NCBI RefSeq assembly: GCF_016811105.1
Contig: NZ_JAFBGM010000001.1
Coordinates: forward strand, 2,881,714 to 2,945,713
Reading direction: 5' to 3'
Source: Aurantibacter crassamenti
Lineage (GTDB): Bacteria > Bacteroidota > Bacteroidia > Flavobacteriales > Flavobacteriaceae
DNA: 64,000 nt
The position numbers and the translations under genes are program-made. Positions 9,974 through 16,040 of the stretch are shown here, piece after piece. Numbering within the stretch: the first letter of the stretch is position 1; each line of letters starts with the position of its first letter. The notes under the pieces were generated by a model, which worked only from the letters and a program-made list of their open reading frames with translations, made no database searches and had not been told where the DNA came from.

Positions 9974-10335
9974 CTAATTTTTCTTACTTGACTTTGTCAA
10001 TGGGTTATAGCGCAAGCATAATTGAACCCAATATTCTAAATCTTCTTGCAAAACTATTTCATCGCTAGAAACAAACACAAAAACTTTCATTGCACGTCCT
10101 GTAATGTTAAATTCAATACAGCTATTCTATTGTAAAGTTTTTTGATATTCAACTTCTCCAATTCTTGCTATTATTCTAGTAGTTCCTTCGTTTTTATCAA
10201 TAACCAGTCCAATACACATTTTGCCATCAACTATAAAACACAAACCTCCCATCATTTTTTTTCTTCAAATGAAGTTTTCTTTTCGTTTAAGGCTTGTATA
10301 ATTCGGTCTGCTAAAAATTCATCATACGCAATTCT
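9974..10335 (-). pseudogene. Broken TfoX N-terminal-domain protein gene
   Basis: No open frame survives, but reading the minus strand across two lesions recovers a TfoX-N protein. It starts near AYDEFLADRI, continues as KKTSFEEKK, then MGGLCFIVDGKMCIG, and ends with ITGRAMKVFVFV and DLEYWVQLCLRYNP before a TAG at 9974-9976. A frame change lies in the A-run after SFEEKK, an in-frame TAG follows EYQKTLQ, and an in-frame TAG just upstream removes a usable start. TfoX-N proteins are small and linked to competence in some bacteria. The gene has the same orientation as the other island genes and would be the most distal cassette of the array. Plus-strand ORFs here are shadows of this remnant. Confidence 0.8.
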
Positions 10336-10447
10336 CTATGATTTTATCGCATTGTTTAGATAATCATTTAGTGGTTTAGCAGTATGCCAATAGCTCATAA
10401 TTTCATGTATTAAATTATCGCTTGTTATTAGTTTTGTTTCTTTTATT

Positions 10448-10582
10448 ACACACAACGTGTTTGTATAAGAATAGTTGCGGGTTTGTATGCGAGGATTTTC
10501 CGAAGGAAAATCAGACGTTACAAACTCGCAACGACCTTTGGTTAAGCACTAAACCGCAATTATTTTTATACAGTGTTGTGCA
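10448..10582. repeat. Cassette-boundary imperfect inverted repeat A (attC-like)
   Basis: The left arm begins ACACAACGTGTTTGTATAAG and the right arm ends TTATACAGTGTTGTGC. The arms pair as a long imperfect palindrome with extra unpaired bases in one strand, and the inner ends are TTGCGGG and ACCGCAA. The spacer contains a smaller hairpin (GATTTTCCGAAGGAAAATC) and the motif GTTAAGCAC that recurs in every site of this island. It lies upstream of the TfoX remnant and ends about 26 bases beyond the GNAT stop codon. Confidence 0.75.
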
Positions 10583-10608
10583 TCAGGCTTTTTTATATCT
10601 AAATTAAA

Positions 10609-11010
10609 TTATTCAGTTCGACGTATTATAAATCCATTTTCAACTTTATCAAATCCAATTTTAGGATAGTATTCCATTGCTAATGGTGCGGAAAGCAAAA
10701 TTAATGCAGTTTGTTTACCTATTTCTTTTTCTGTCAGTTTTATTAGTTGCCTTCCGATTCCTTCTTTTTGGTATTCGCTTTTCACAGCTAAATCCGACAA
10801 ATAGCAAGCATAACAAAAATCAGTTATTGAGCGTGATATTCCAATCAGTTCATTATTCAACCACGCGGTTATAATCAAATTAGAATTTTTATACATTTTA
10901 GTAATTCGGTCGCTATCTTTTGTCGGTCTTTTGATTCCCGAACTATCATAAACCTCAATTATTTAAGATGTTTTTGGAACTATTCCGATTTTAAATTCTA
11001 TATTTTTCAT
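10609..11010 (-). pseudogene. GNAT acetyltransferase gene interrupted by an in-frame stop
   Basis: The longest ATG frame (10609-10896, 95 residues) carries a GNAT core: LSDLAVKSEYQKEGIGRQLI is the acetyl-CoA-binding beta4-alpha3 segment, and the end reads YYPKIGFDKVENGF. In the same frame an ATG at 11010 opens with MKNIEFKIGIVPKTS, is halted by TAA at 10963-10965, and then resumes IIEVYDSSGIKRP without any frame change. The intact gene would therefore encode about 133 residues, the usual size of such small GNAT enzymes, and a single nonsense change truncates it. Restart at the internal ATG (10896) is conceivable but would lose the first beta strand. Its stop lies about 26 bases from repeat A and its original start about 25 bases from repeat B. 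Confidence 0.75.
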
Positions 11011-11035
11011 TTCGATTAGTCGTTTTTTTAGCTTG

Positions 11036-11168
11036 TGCACAACGGTTTTGTATATGAAAAGTAGCGGGTTTTTAAACACTAACTCTTCGGTTTATAACCG
11101 ACCTTTATTTTATTATTTATCTTTCGTTTAAGCACCAAAACCGCTATTTTTTATATACGTTGTTAGTG
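11036..11168. repeat. Cassette-boundary imperfect inverted repeat B (attC-like)
   Basis: The left arm GCACAACGGTTTTGTATATG and right arm TTTTTTATATACGTTGTTAG form an imperfect palindrome whose left strand carries extra bases. The inner ends are TAGCGGG and CCGCTA. The spacer holds a hairpin (CGGTTTATAACCG) and the recurrent motif GTTTAAGCACC. It ends 10 bases beyond the stop codon of the DinB-like gene and starts about 25 bases upstream of the original GNAT start. Confidence 0.75.
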
Positions 11169-11178
11169 GTAGCCTTTA

Positions 11179-11622
11179 TTAATCTATTAGCCGCCTATGA
11201 TAATTTATTTGTCCAAGATGATAAGTCAAATGTTTTATTAAATGAACTAGTAAGTATTCATTTGTTTCTACTTTGGAAAACTTCAAAATTGGATAATCGT
11301 TTTTCAATTCTTCGTTTGTAATAGATAACAGTGATTTTTTAACCATTTCTAAGGTGGTATTTATACTGTTAATCAATTCAATTCTTGGAACTTTTTTTTG
11401 AGTAAATTCAAGTTCTCTATTCCTAACATAGTTTGTTTTTCCAATTTCTTTTCCAATAAAAGTGTGTAAGTTCCCAATTAAATGCAAAGTTAAATTTCCT
11501 GCTGAATTAGAGATGCTTTTTTCTATTCGCCAAATATTCTCTTCATTCTTATAAAGTTCTATTTCAGTGATTAAGTTGTTCAGGTCACTTTCAAAAAAGG
11601 TTATTAACTCGTTTTTATTCAT
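11179..11622 (-). CDS. DinB-family (DUF1572-like) protein
   Basis: A 147-residue protein with the all-helical DinB/YfiT-type pattern. Candidate metal-ligand histidines are visible in NLTLHLIGNLHTFIG near residues 42-56 and in the C-terminal HLIKHLTYHLGQINYHRR. These three-histidine four-helix bundles bind a divalent metal; characterised members include thiol transferases and stress-induced proteins, so no exact reaction can be assigned. It is an intact minus-strand cargo gene of the cassette array, lying between repeats B and C. Its stop is 10 bases from repeat B. No convincing promoter of its own was seen, so expression may depend on upstream read-through. Confidence 0.8.
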   Translation of the reverse strand: MNKNELITFFESDLNNLITEIELYKNEENIWRIEKSISNSAGNLTLHLIGNLHTFIGKEIGKTNYVRNRELEFTQKKVPRIELINSINTTLEMVKKSLLSITNEELKNDYPILKFSKVETNEYLLVHLIKHLTYHLGQINYHRRLID

Positions 11623-11702
11623 TTGTAAAATCTATTAATTTTCATTAGTATTTAAGACTTATTTATCTCGAAGTGTAAATCAGATTCTGATGTTGTGTAA
11701 TT

Positions 11703-11856
11703 ACCACTAACGGTATTGTGTATGATTAGTGGCGTGTTTTAAGCACCTAATTTAGCAAATACAAACCGAACCTGCCAGCCGGCAGGCTGGTAGAAAATCC
11801 GCGTGAATTTTCGTAAGTAGGCTAGTACTAGCAATGAATTATACATGTTGTTGTGC
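11703..11856. repeat. Cassette-boundary imperfect inverted repeat C (attC-like, most divergent)
   Basis: The left arm CACTAACGGTATTGTGTATG pairs imperfectly with the right arm AATTATACATGTTGTTGTGC. The spacer contains TTTTAAGCACC, the motif shared with the other sites, and a G+C-rich palindrome (CCAGCCGGCAGGCTGG) unlike its surroundings. It lies between the DinB-like and DUF6090 genes, 19 bases beyond the DUF6090 stop codon. Pairing is weaker than in sites D and E. Confidence 0.65.
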
Positions 11857-11875
11857 TTTCGTTATTTTTGACAAT

Positions 11876-12589
11876 CTATTCTTCTAAGGACAATTCCTCT
11901 ATTAAGCTAGAGGCAGAATTTAATGCTCTATTTAATTCCCTAATTGTTCCCTTTAAATTAACACAATTGAATTTTGTAGCAGAAATTAAATTGCTATCTT
12001 CTAAAAGCTGATTGTAATCATAAGGAACAGCATATTCTCCAAATTCCCATTCTTCGAAATTCTCTCTAAGATAAGGTAACCAATAAGTCTCAAATTCCAT
12101 TTTGTCATCTTCGAATTCACGATAGACACTAGGTATATCCTGTTCGTAATATTTAGTTAAGCCAATACGAAGATTTTTGTCTAATGAGGATGAAAGGTTC
12201 ATTTCTTTTAATAATTCATATCCTTTTGAAATCGAATAAAAGGTACGAGCTAAGTAAATTCGTCCAAAGTCAGTGCGCAAATTTTCATTATAACTATCGT
12301 TCAAATCCAATGCCTTGATTACTCTAAGCTGAGCCTCTAAGTCTTTAGTATGAGCTTCGAGTGAAAATTCTAATTCTGCCTTATCCTGTAGCAAATCATC
12401 TTTAATTTCAAGAAGTACATTGTTAATTGCAATTGTTTCTTTTCTGTTCTCATTCTTGTTATTTATGGCTAATGCAATTAAAATTCCGATAACCACAAGT
12501 ACAATCTCACCAATTGCATAAATCAGATACTTACTAAATTTATTTTCAGAGAGTAAATTTTTTCTAATTTTTCTAAAGAATTTTATCAT
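11876..12589 (-). CDS. DUF6090-family single-pass membrane protein
   Basis: A 237-residue protein with the very recognisable flavobacterial DUF6090 start: a basic amphipathic segment (MIKFFRKIRKNLLSENK), then one transmembrane helix (IGEIVLVVIGILIALAINN, about residues 27-45). The remaining 190 residues are predicted helical with many charged residues, probably periplasmic. Function is unknown; many paralogues per genome are usual in Flavobacteriaceae. Here it is a cassette between repeats C and D, with 23 bases from its start to repeat D. The gene appears intact. Confidence 0.88.
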   Translation of the reverse strand: MIKFFRKIRKNLLSENKFSKYLIYAIGEIVLVVIGILIALAINNKNENRKETIAINNVLLEIKDDLLQDKAELEFSLEAHTKDLEAQLRVIKALDLNDSYNENLRTDFGRIYLARTFYSISKGYELLKEMNLSSSLDKNLRIGLTKYYEQDIPSVYREFEDDKMEFETYWLPYLRENFEEWEFGEYAVPYDYNQLLEDSNLISATKFNCVNLKGTIRELNRALNSASSLIEELSLEE

Positions 12590-12612
12590 TGGTTAGCGGT
12601 TTCTGATAATGA

Positions 12613-12750
12613 AGCACAACGGTCTCGTATAACCGTCAGTTACGGGTTTTAAGTTACTGTTTTTCGATTAAGCACTGGCGTTAGCAATTCCGAGTGGATT
12701 CGGACGTAGTCGAATCCGCCGTAATTGTGGTTATACATTGTTGTACAACG
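12613..12750. repeat. Cassette-boundary imperfect inverted repeat D (attC-like), near-twin of E
   Basis: The left arm GCACAACGGTCTCGTATAAC and right arm GGTTATACATTGTTGTACAA form a clear imperfect palindrome with inner ends AGTTACGGG and CCGTAATT. The spacer contains GATTAAGCACTGGCG and an inner hairpin built on GGATTCGGACG and CGAATCC. It is almost identical to repeat E over its length although the genes between them are unrelated. It ends 4 bases beyond the stop codon of the broken lipoprotein gene. Confidence 0.8.
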
Positions 12751-12754
12751 TACT

Positions 12755-13440
12755 TTATTTTTCATTATCGATAAACCAAGGTTGTTCAAATTCCGTTGTT
12801 TTTTTCAATTCCTTTTCTAATTTCTCTCGGTCTAATTCCAATTCCGAATATTCTGCTCGTTCGTAGAGTAGGTTATAAGCTGATTGATTAAGTCCGTATT
12901 TTTTTAATTTATAAAAATCAGATTCCGCTTTTTTAGAATTCAGATTTTCGTTTTGAAATTCAATTTTTAAAAGGTCAACCAATGTGTCATTTACAAACTG
13001 GTTTTCATAGTTCAGCTGTCTTTCATCTAATTTCATTGAGTTGAATTCTCGGATTATTTCATAAACGATTGAGTCGTTTTTCTCCGTTTTTCTGCGATTC
13101 CAAAATTCAGCGTAATATTTGGTTTGTATTCCTGGTTTATTATAAGTCAATTCCAGACTGTCAATTAAATTCTGGAAATTTAAATTCCTTGAATTAAAAA
13201 TTCGTTGTCGCTTTTAAAAATCAGGTTTTCGAGTTTGTCGTAACCAAATTTTTTAAATGATTCGTGAACCATTTTTAGATTTTCAGGTTTTTTAATCCAC
13301 GAGTTTTTTGTCCAGTCTCCATTTCTCAAATCGAAGAATGAAGTTTGGTTTTCTGCATAAAATTCCAATTCAGATTTCTTATCGTTTTTACAAGACAGAA
13401 ATAAGAAAATCAGAAGTGAAATTGTCAGCAGTTTGTTCAT
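12755..13440 (-). pseudogene. Small lipoprotein gene split by a frameshift
   Basis: Two minus-strand frames abut. The upstream one starts at 13440 with a lipoprotein signal (MNKLLTISLLIFLFLSCKND) and ends at 13180 after NEFLIQGI. The downstream one (12755-13150 from its first ATG) reads back in frame as NLIDSLELTYNKPG directly from the end of the first. Adding one base in the T-run near 13200 would join them into one protein of about 230 residues, so this is most simply one frameshifted gene. No known family was recognised; the second half is charged and helical (LELDREKLEKELKK). A sequencing error in the homopolymer is an alternative. The original start lies 9 bases from repeat E and the stop 4 bases from repeat D. 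Confidence 0.7.
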
Positions 13441-13449
13441 TTCGGGTAT

Positions 13450-13589
13450 GTTGTACAACGGTCTCGTATAACCGTCAGTTACGGGTTAATATGCGTTAAT
13501 TTTCGGTTTAGCACTGACGTTAGCAATTCCGAGTGGATTCTGACGTAGTCGAATCCGCCGTAATTGCGGTTATACATTGTTGTAGCACG
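13450..13589. repeat. Cassette-boundary imperfect inverted repeat E (attC-like), near-twin of D
   Basis: The left arm GTACAACGGTCTCGTATAAC and right arm GGTTATACATTGTTGTAGCA pair as an imperfect palindrome. The interior repeats that of site D (AGTTACGGG, TTTAGCACTGACG, TTAGCAATTCCGAGTGGATT, CCGTAATT) with a few substitutions and a short indel. It separates the lipoprotein remnant from the TIR gene and ends 4 bases beyond the TIR stop codon. Confidence 0.8.
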
Positions 13590-13593
13590 TTTT

Positions 13594-14538
13594 TTAAAAT
13601 GGTAAATCGTCATAATCCTCTTCTTTAGCTTTTTCAAATGATTTTAGACTTAATCCATCCAATTTATATTTCCACGCTATTTCATTAAAAGGATTTAGAA
13701 ATCTAGTTTCTTTCAGGTTTTCATTATCAGTTATTTTGTCCTGTAAGTATTCAACTTTTTCTTTCGGTAAATCTTTAATTTTCCTCAGCGCTTTTAGTCT
13801 TTCAATTCCTTGATTAGCCGTGTTTGAAAGTAAAATTAATTCTACAAGAGTATTCAAGTATTTAGTTTTTGTCTTCTCGTTTCTAGAAATAATTTCAAAT
13901 ATTCCTTCTGCTACTTGACCTACATTTTTTCCGATTGCTTGAAATCCTTGATATTTTCCAATAAATCCATAAGGGTCAAGTCCTCGGCGAATAGGTATAA
14001 TTAATACATTTCTACCAACAGCAACTCCAACTTCTTGGTCAGTCCAATTACTTTCTTTAAATCCTTCCATTAATACAGCACAAAAAGCGTCCATTGAAAA
14101 TAGTCCTTTTTCTATTTCGTCCTGCCATTGTTTTGTTGGTTCAATATCTTCGTGTGCTACAAATGATGAAATTCCATATTTTTCCAGTTCTGCTTTTAGA
14201 ATTCCAATTGTTTTTTTAAAACTTGCTAAATGACTAACAAAAAGTTTAAAATGTCCAGGTTTCCAAAATGTCGCTTCACTTTCTTTTACTTTAACAGGAA
14301 TTGAAGAAACAGCTTCGTGTTCAATTCCTAATTCAGATGCAATTTCTAATACAATTTCATCTTTTACTTTCGGTAAAACTTCCTTAACATAAACGTATTT
14401 ACTGTTGTAACTTGGTTGGTGGTCAGTTGGTATTCCGTAACTTTCAAAATAGCCATCAATTTCGTTGAACTTCATTCTTTCTTGAAGTTCTCTTCCGATT
14501 TTATCTATTAATTCTATTTTTTGCAGTTTCTTCATCAA
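13594..14538 (-). CDS. TIR-domain protein, candidate NAD-degrading defence effector
   Basis: A 314-residue protein. Residues 1-95 are an N-terminal region of unknown fold. Residues 97-215 match a bacterial TIR domain: FKLFVSH is strand A, YGISSFVAHEDIEPTKQWQ covers strand B and the BB-like loop, and SNWTDQEVGVAVGR contains E169 at the position of the catalytic glutamate of NADase TIRs. The C-terminal 100 residues are charged and of no recognised family. Bacterial TIR proteins often act in antiphage defence by hydrolysing or cyclising NAD; whether this one does is inference. It is the cassette at the right edge of the array, bounded by repeat E and a half-site. ATG occurs twice at the start (14538, 14535). 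Confidence 0.82.
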   Translation of the reverse strand: MMKKLQKIELIDKIGRELQERMKFNEIDGYFESYGIPTDHQPSYNSKYVYVKEVLPKVKDEIVLEIASELGIEHEAVSSIPVKVKESEATFWKPGHFKLFVSHLASFKKTIGILKAELEKYGISSFVAHEDIEPTKQWQDEIEKGLFSMDAFCAVLMEGFKESNWTDQEVGVAVGRNVLIIPIRRGLDPYGFIGKYQGFQAIGKNVGQVAEGIFEIISRNEKTKTKYLNTLVELILLSNTANQGIERLKALRKIKDLPKEKVEYLQDKITDNENLKETRFLNPFNEIAWKYKLDGLSLKSFEKAKEEDYDDLPF

Positions 14539-14540
14539 AT

Positions 14541-14553
14541 GTGCTACAACAAT
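14541..14553. repeat. Array-end half site (inverted copy of the repeat E terminus)
   Basis: The 13 bases GTGCTACAACAAT are the exact reverse complement of 13576-13588, the outer end of repeat E. The TIR gene is therefore framed by an inverted pair, with its start codon 2 bases away. The rest of a full site cannot be recognised to the right, so this marks the likely end of the array. Confidence 0.6.
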
Positions 14554-14557
14554 TGGC

Positions 14558-14579
14558 TAAACGTACCTAGGTACGTTTA
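14558..14579. repeat. Perfect 22-bp palindrome at the array edge
   Basis: The sequence from 14558 to 14579 equals its own reverse complement; the half-site is TAAACGTACCT and the centre is CCTAGG. It directly follows the half site and precedes about 340 bases without a gene. It may be an operator for the TIR gene, a recombination remnant or a terminator-like structure; the sequence does not decide. Confidence 0.6.
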
Positions 14580-14919
14580 TACCTTTTTTAGTATTACTAA
14601 TCTAAGGGATTTTTAATGTTTCTGAAAGTAATTAAGGGTACTTGCACATATTTTTTTATTGTGATCCCACCAAGTATGTAATTGTAAATAAGTCAGTTAT
14701 TCTACTTTTTATTGTGATATAGATTCTAGTTAATACTATTTTCTCAATTGATTAGCGTACTAATCACATGTGATTTGAGTCAAAATTAAATGTTATAAAG
14801 TTCATCACTTTTTACAATCATCTCTAATTTTAACGGTACTAAAAGAGCATTAATTAATTCGAATAAATTGTTCAAGTAAGAGACAAGAACTACTTGCCAA
14901 TTTTTATAAATAAAGATCT
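14580..14919. other. Gene-free A+T-rich spacer
   Basis: No ORF with coding character was found on either strand. A direct repeat of TTTTTATTGTGAT occurs near 14652 and 14709, and a 14-bp palindrome AATCACATGTGATT lies at 14762-14775. The stretch separates the minus-strand island from the plus-strand gene at 14920 and presumably holds that gene's promoter, though no consensus promoter was seen. Confidence 0.5.
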
Positions 14920-15270
14920 ATGGAAAATGAGTTTGCAAAGCATGAGACCGATTACATTCATCGTTATGAAGCAATTGGGTATACCAGTCAATATAGGGTA
15001 GTGGACAATCGTTTAGAAGAATTCACAACAAAAAAAGCATACACACCTGAAGAAGTAACTATACTTAAGGAACACCGATATGAAGGTATGAGCAACCCTT
15101 CAGATATGTCATTGCTTTATGTGATAGAAACAACAGATGGCGGAAAAGGAACTATTCTTTCTAGTTACGGAGCCAAGGCGGACACATGTGTTCATGAATT
15201 TATGACGTCAATTCCTGAAAAGAACATAAAAGATGAAAATGTACTACCACCAGATGCTGATAATAATTAG
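14920..15270 (+). CDS. Small conserved Bacteroidetes protein (short family misnamed PRPP synthetase)
   Basis: A 116-residue cytosolic protein. The core HRYEGMSNPSDMSLLYVIE followed by GTILSSYGAKAD matches a short Bacteroidetes family whose usual form reads like YRFEGMSNPDDSSILYAI...GVYAD. Database entries often call it phosphoribosylpyrophosphate synthetase, but it is far too short and lacks the PRPP-binding motif, so that name should not be used. Function is unknown. It stands alone between the cassette island and the tRNA-Met element and ends before a shared hairpin terminator. Confidence 0.75.
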   Translation: MENEFAKHETDYIHRYEAIGYTSQYRVVDNRLEEFTTKKAYTPEEVTILKEHRYEGMSNPSDMSLLYVIETTDGGKGTILSSYGAKADTCVHEFMTSIPEKNIKDENVLPPDADNN

Positions 15271-15328
15271 AGTAAAATCAGTGTTTTGAAGGTTTAGAAG
15301 TATATAATATTTAAGTTTTGACCATAAA

Positions 15329-15357
15329 AAAACGGCTTGTGTGTACACAAACCGTTT
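15329..15357. terminator. Bidirectional hairpin terminator
   Basis: AAACGG...CCGTTT and TTGTGT...ACACAA pair around a tight loop, with A-runs on the left and T-rich sequence on the right. It sits between the plus-strand gene ending at 15270 and the minus-strand tRNA-Met/GIY-YIG array, so it can end transcription from both sides. Confidence 0.7.
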
Positions 15358-15378
15358 GTTTTATTGCTTTAACAAATG

Positions 15379-15435
15379 TAGCGAGAGTGGGACTTGAACC
15401 CACGTCCGCCTATGGCGGATATGAATCCTCCACGC
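15379..15435 (-). pseudogene. tRNA-Met 3'-fragment, copy 1
   Basis: On the minus strand this reads from AGCGT at the end of the D-arm through an anticodon arm keeping CAT (GGATTCATATCC), an altered variable region with the hairpin TCCGCC-ATA-GGCGGA, and the complete T-arm and acceptor 3' strand (GTGGGTTCAAGTCCCAC, TCTCGCTA). The 5' acceptor strand and D-arm are absent, so it cannot form a tRNA. It begins directly after the GIY-YIG stop codon. Confidence 0.8.
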
Positions 15436-15684
15436 TTATAAATAGTTTTTACGAATCCATGCCCTTCCAGCACCAGTTTTAAAGAATTTTTCTCTTTTTA
15501 AAGCATCACTTTTATTATTGAAAAACTCAACATGTACAACCATCCAAGGTCTGTATTTAATGGTGTACCCTTTAGTAGCAAGTGAGTTGTGCGATTTAAA
15601 TCTATCAATTAAATTGGTAGTAAACCCTTTGTAAAATTTGTCATACTTTTTAGAATACAATATATAAACGACAAATTCATCCAT
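15436..15684 (-). CDS. Small GIY-YIG nuclease-family protein, copy 1
   Basis: An 82-residue single-domain GIY-YIG protein of the UPF0213/YhbQ-like group. The signature is VVYILYSKKYDKFYKGFT (the tyrosines of both half-motifs kept, YKG for YIG). It is followed by the arginine in LIDRFKSHN and the glutamate in DALKREKFFK, the usual catalytic set. The frame can be extended two codons to a TTG, but ATG at 15684 is preferred. It differs from copy 2 visibly at only one residue (Phe instead of Leu in EKFFKTG). It lies directly before a tRNA-Met fragment and after a terminator hairpin, an arrangement suggesting a tRNA-targeting or homing-like element; activity is inference. Confidence 0.85.
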   Translation of the reverse strand: MDEFVVYILYSKKYDKFYKGFTTNLIDRFKSHNSLATKGYTIKYRPWMVVHVEFFNNKSDALKREKFFKTGAGRAWIRKNYL

Positions 15685-15694
15685 AGACAAAAAT

Positions 15695-15722
15695 AAAAAA
15701 GCTCCCCGTAAAGGGAGCTTTT
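15695..15722 (-). terminator. Hairpin terminator of unit 1
   Basis: On the minus strand AAAAGCTCCC pairs with GGGGAGCTTTTTT, followed by T-rich sequence. It lies between the tRNA fragment of unit 2 and GIY-YIG copy 1, about 11 bases before that gene's ATG. It has one more base in the stem region than the equivalent hairpin next to the intact tRNA. Confidence 0.75.
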
Positions 15723-15724
15723 AG

Positions 15725-15781
15725 TAGCGAGAGTGGGACTTGAACCCACGTCCGCCTATGGCGGATATGAATCCTCCACGC
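15725..15781 (-). pseudogene. tRNA-Met 3'-fragment, copy 2
   Basis: Identical in visible sequence to the fragment at 15379-15435: anticodon arm with CAT, inserted TCCGCC/GGCGGA hairpin in the variable region, and intact T-arm and acceptor 3' strand. It starts directly after the stop codon of GIY-YIG copy 2 and lacks the tRNA 5' half. Confidence 0.8.
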
Positions 15782-16030
15782 TTATAAATAGTTTTTACGA
15801 ATCCATGCCCTTCCAGCACCAGTTTTTAAGAATTTTTCTCTTTTTAAAGCATCACTTTTATTATTGAAAAACTCAACATGAACAACCATCCAAGGTCTGT
15901 ATTTAATGGTGTACCCCTTAGTGGCAAGTGAGTTGTGCGATTTAAATCTATCAATTAAATTGGTAGTAAACCCTTTGTAGAATTTGTCATACTTTTTAGA
16001 ATACAATATATAAACGACAAATTCATCCAT
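15782..16030 (-). CDS. Small GIY-YIG nuclease-family protein, copy 2
   Basis: An 82-residue GIY-YIG protein with the same features as copy 1: VVYILYSKKYDKFYKGFT, LIDRF and DALKREKFLKTG. The nucleotide sequences of the two copies differ at a handful of mostly silent positions, so the duplication is recent or the copies are kept alike by recombination or selection. The ATG at 16030 lies about 12 bases beyond the terminator hairpin that follows tRNA-Met, so any transcript from the tRNA promoter must read through that hairpin. No separate promoter was recognised. Confidence 0.85.
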   Translation of the reverse strand: MDEFVVYILYSKKYDKFYKGFTTNLIDRFKSHNSLATKGYTIKYRPWMVVHVEFFNNKSDALKREKFLKTGAGRAWIRKNYL

Positions 16031-16040
16031 AGACAAAAAT

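Noticed and set aside
10142-10607. Two plus-strand ORFs of 61-73 codons in the island
   Set aside because: One is the antisense shadow of the TfoX remnant and the other overlaps repeat A; neither has protein-like composition.
10448-13589. Sites A-E as canonical integron attC
   Set aside because: The palindromic form and placement fit, but the outer cores are ACAAC/GTTGT and do not match RYYYAAC/GTTRRRY, and no integrase gene is present; kept only as attC-like.
12613-13589. Near-identical repeats D and E as ends of an insertion sequence
   Set aside because: The enclosed gene is a lipoprotein remnant, not a transposase, and the same type of site recurs between every gene of the island.
14762-14775. 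Palindrome AATCACATGTGATT as a Crp site
   Set aside because: The half-sites face the wrong way for TGTGA-N6-TCACA and no gene start is near; too short to call.
14920-15270. Phosphoribosylpyrophosphate synthetase
   Set aside because: The family often carries this name, but the protein is 116 residues and lacks the PRPP synthetase motifs.
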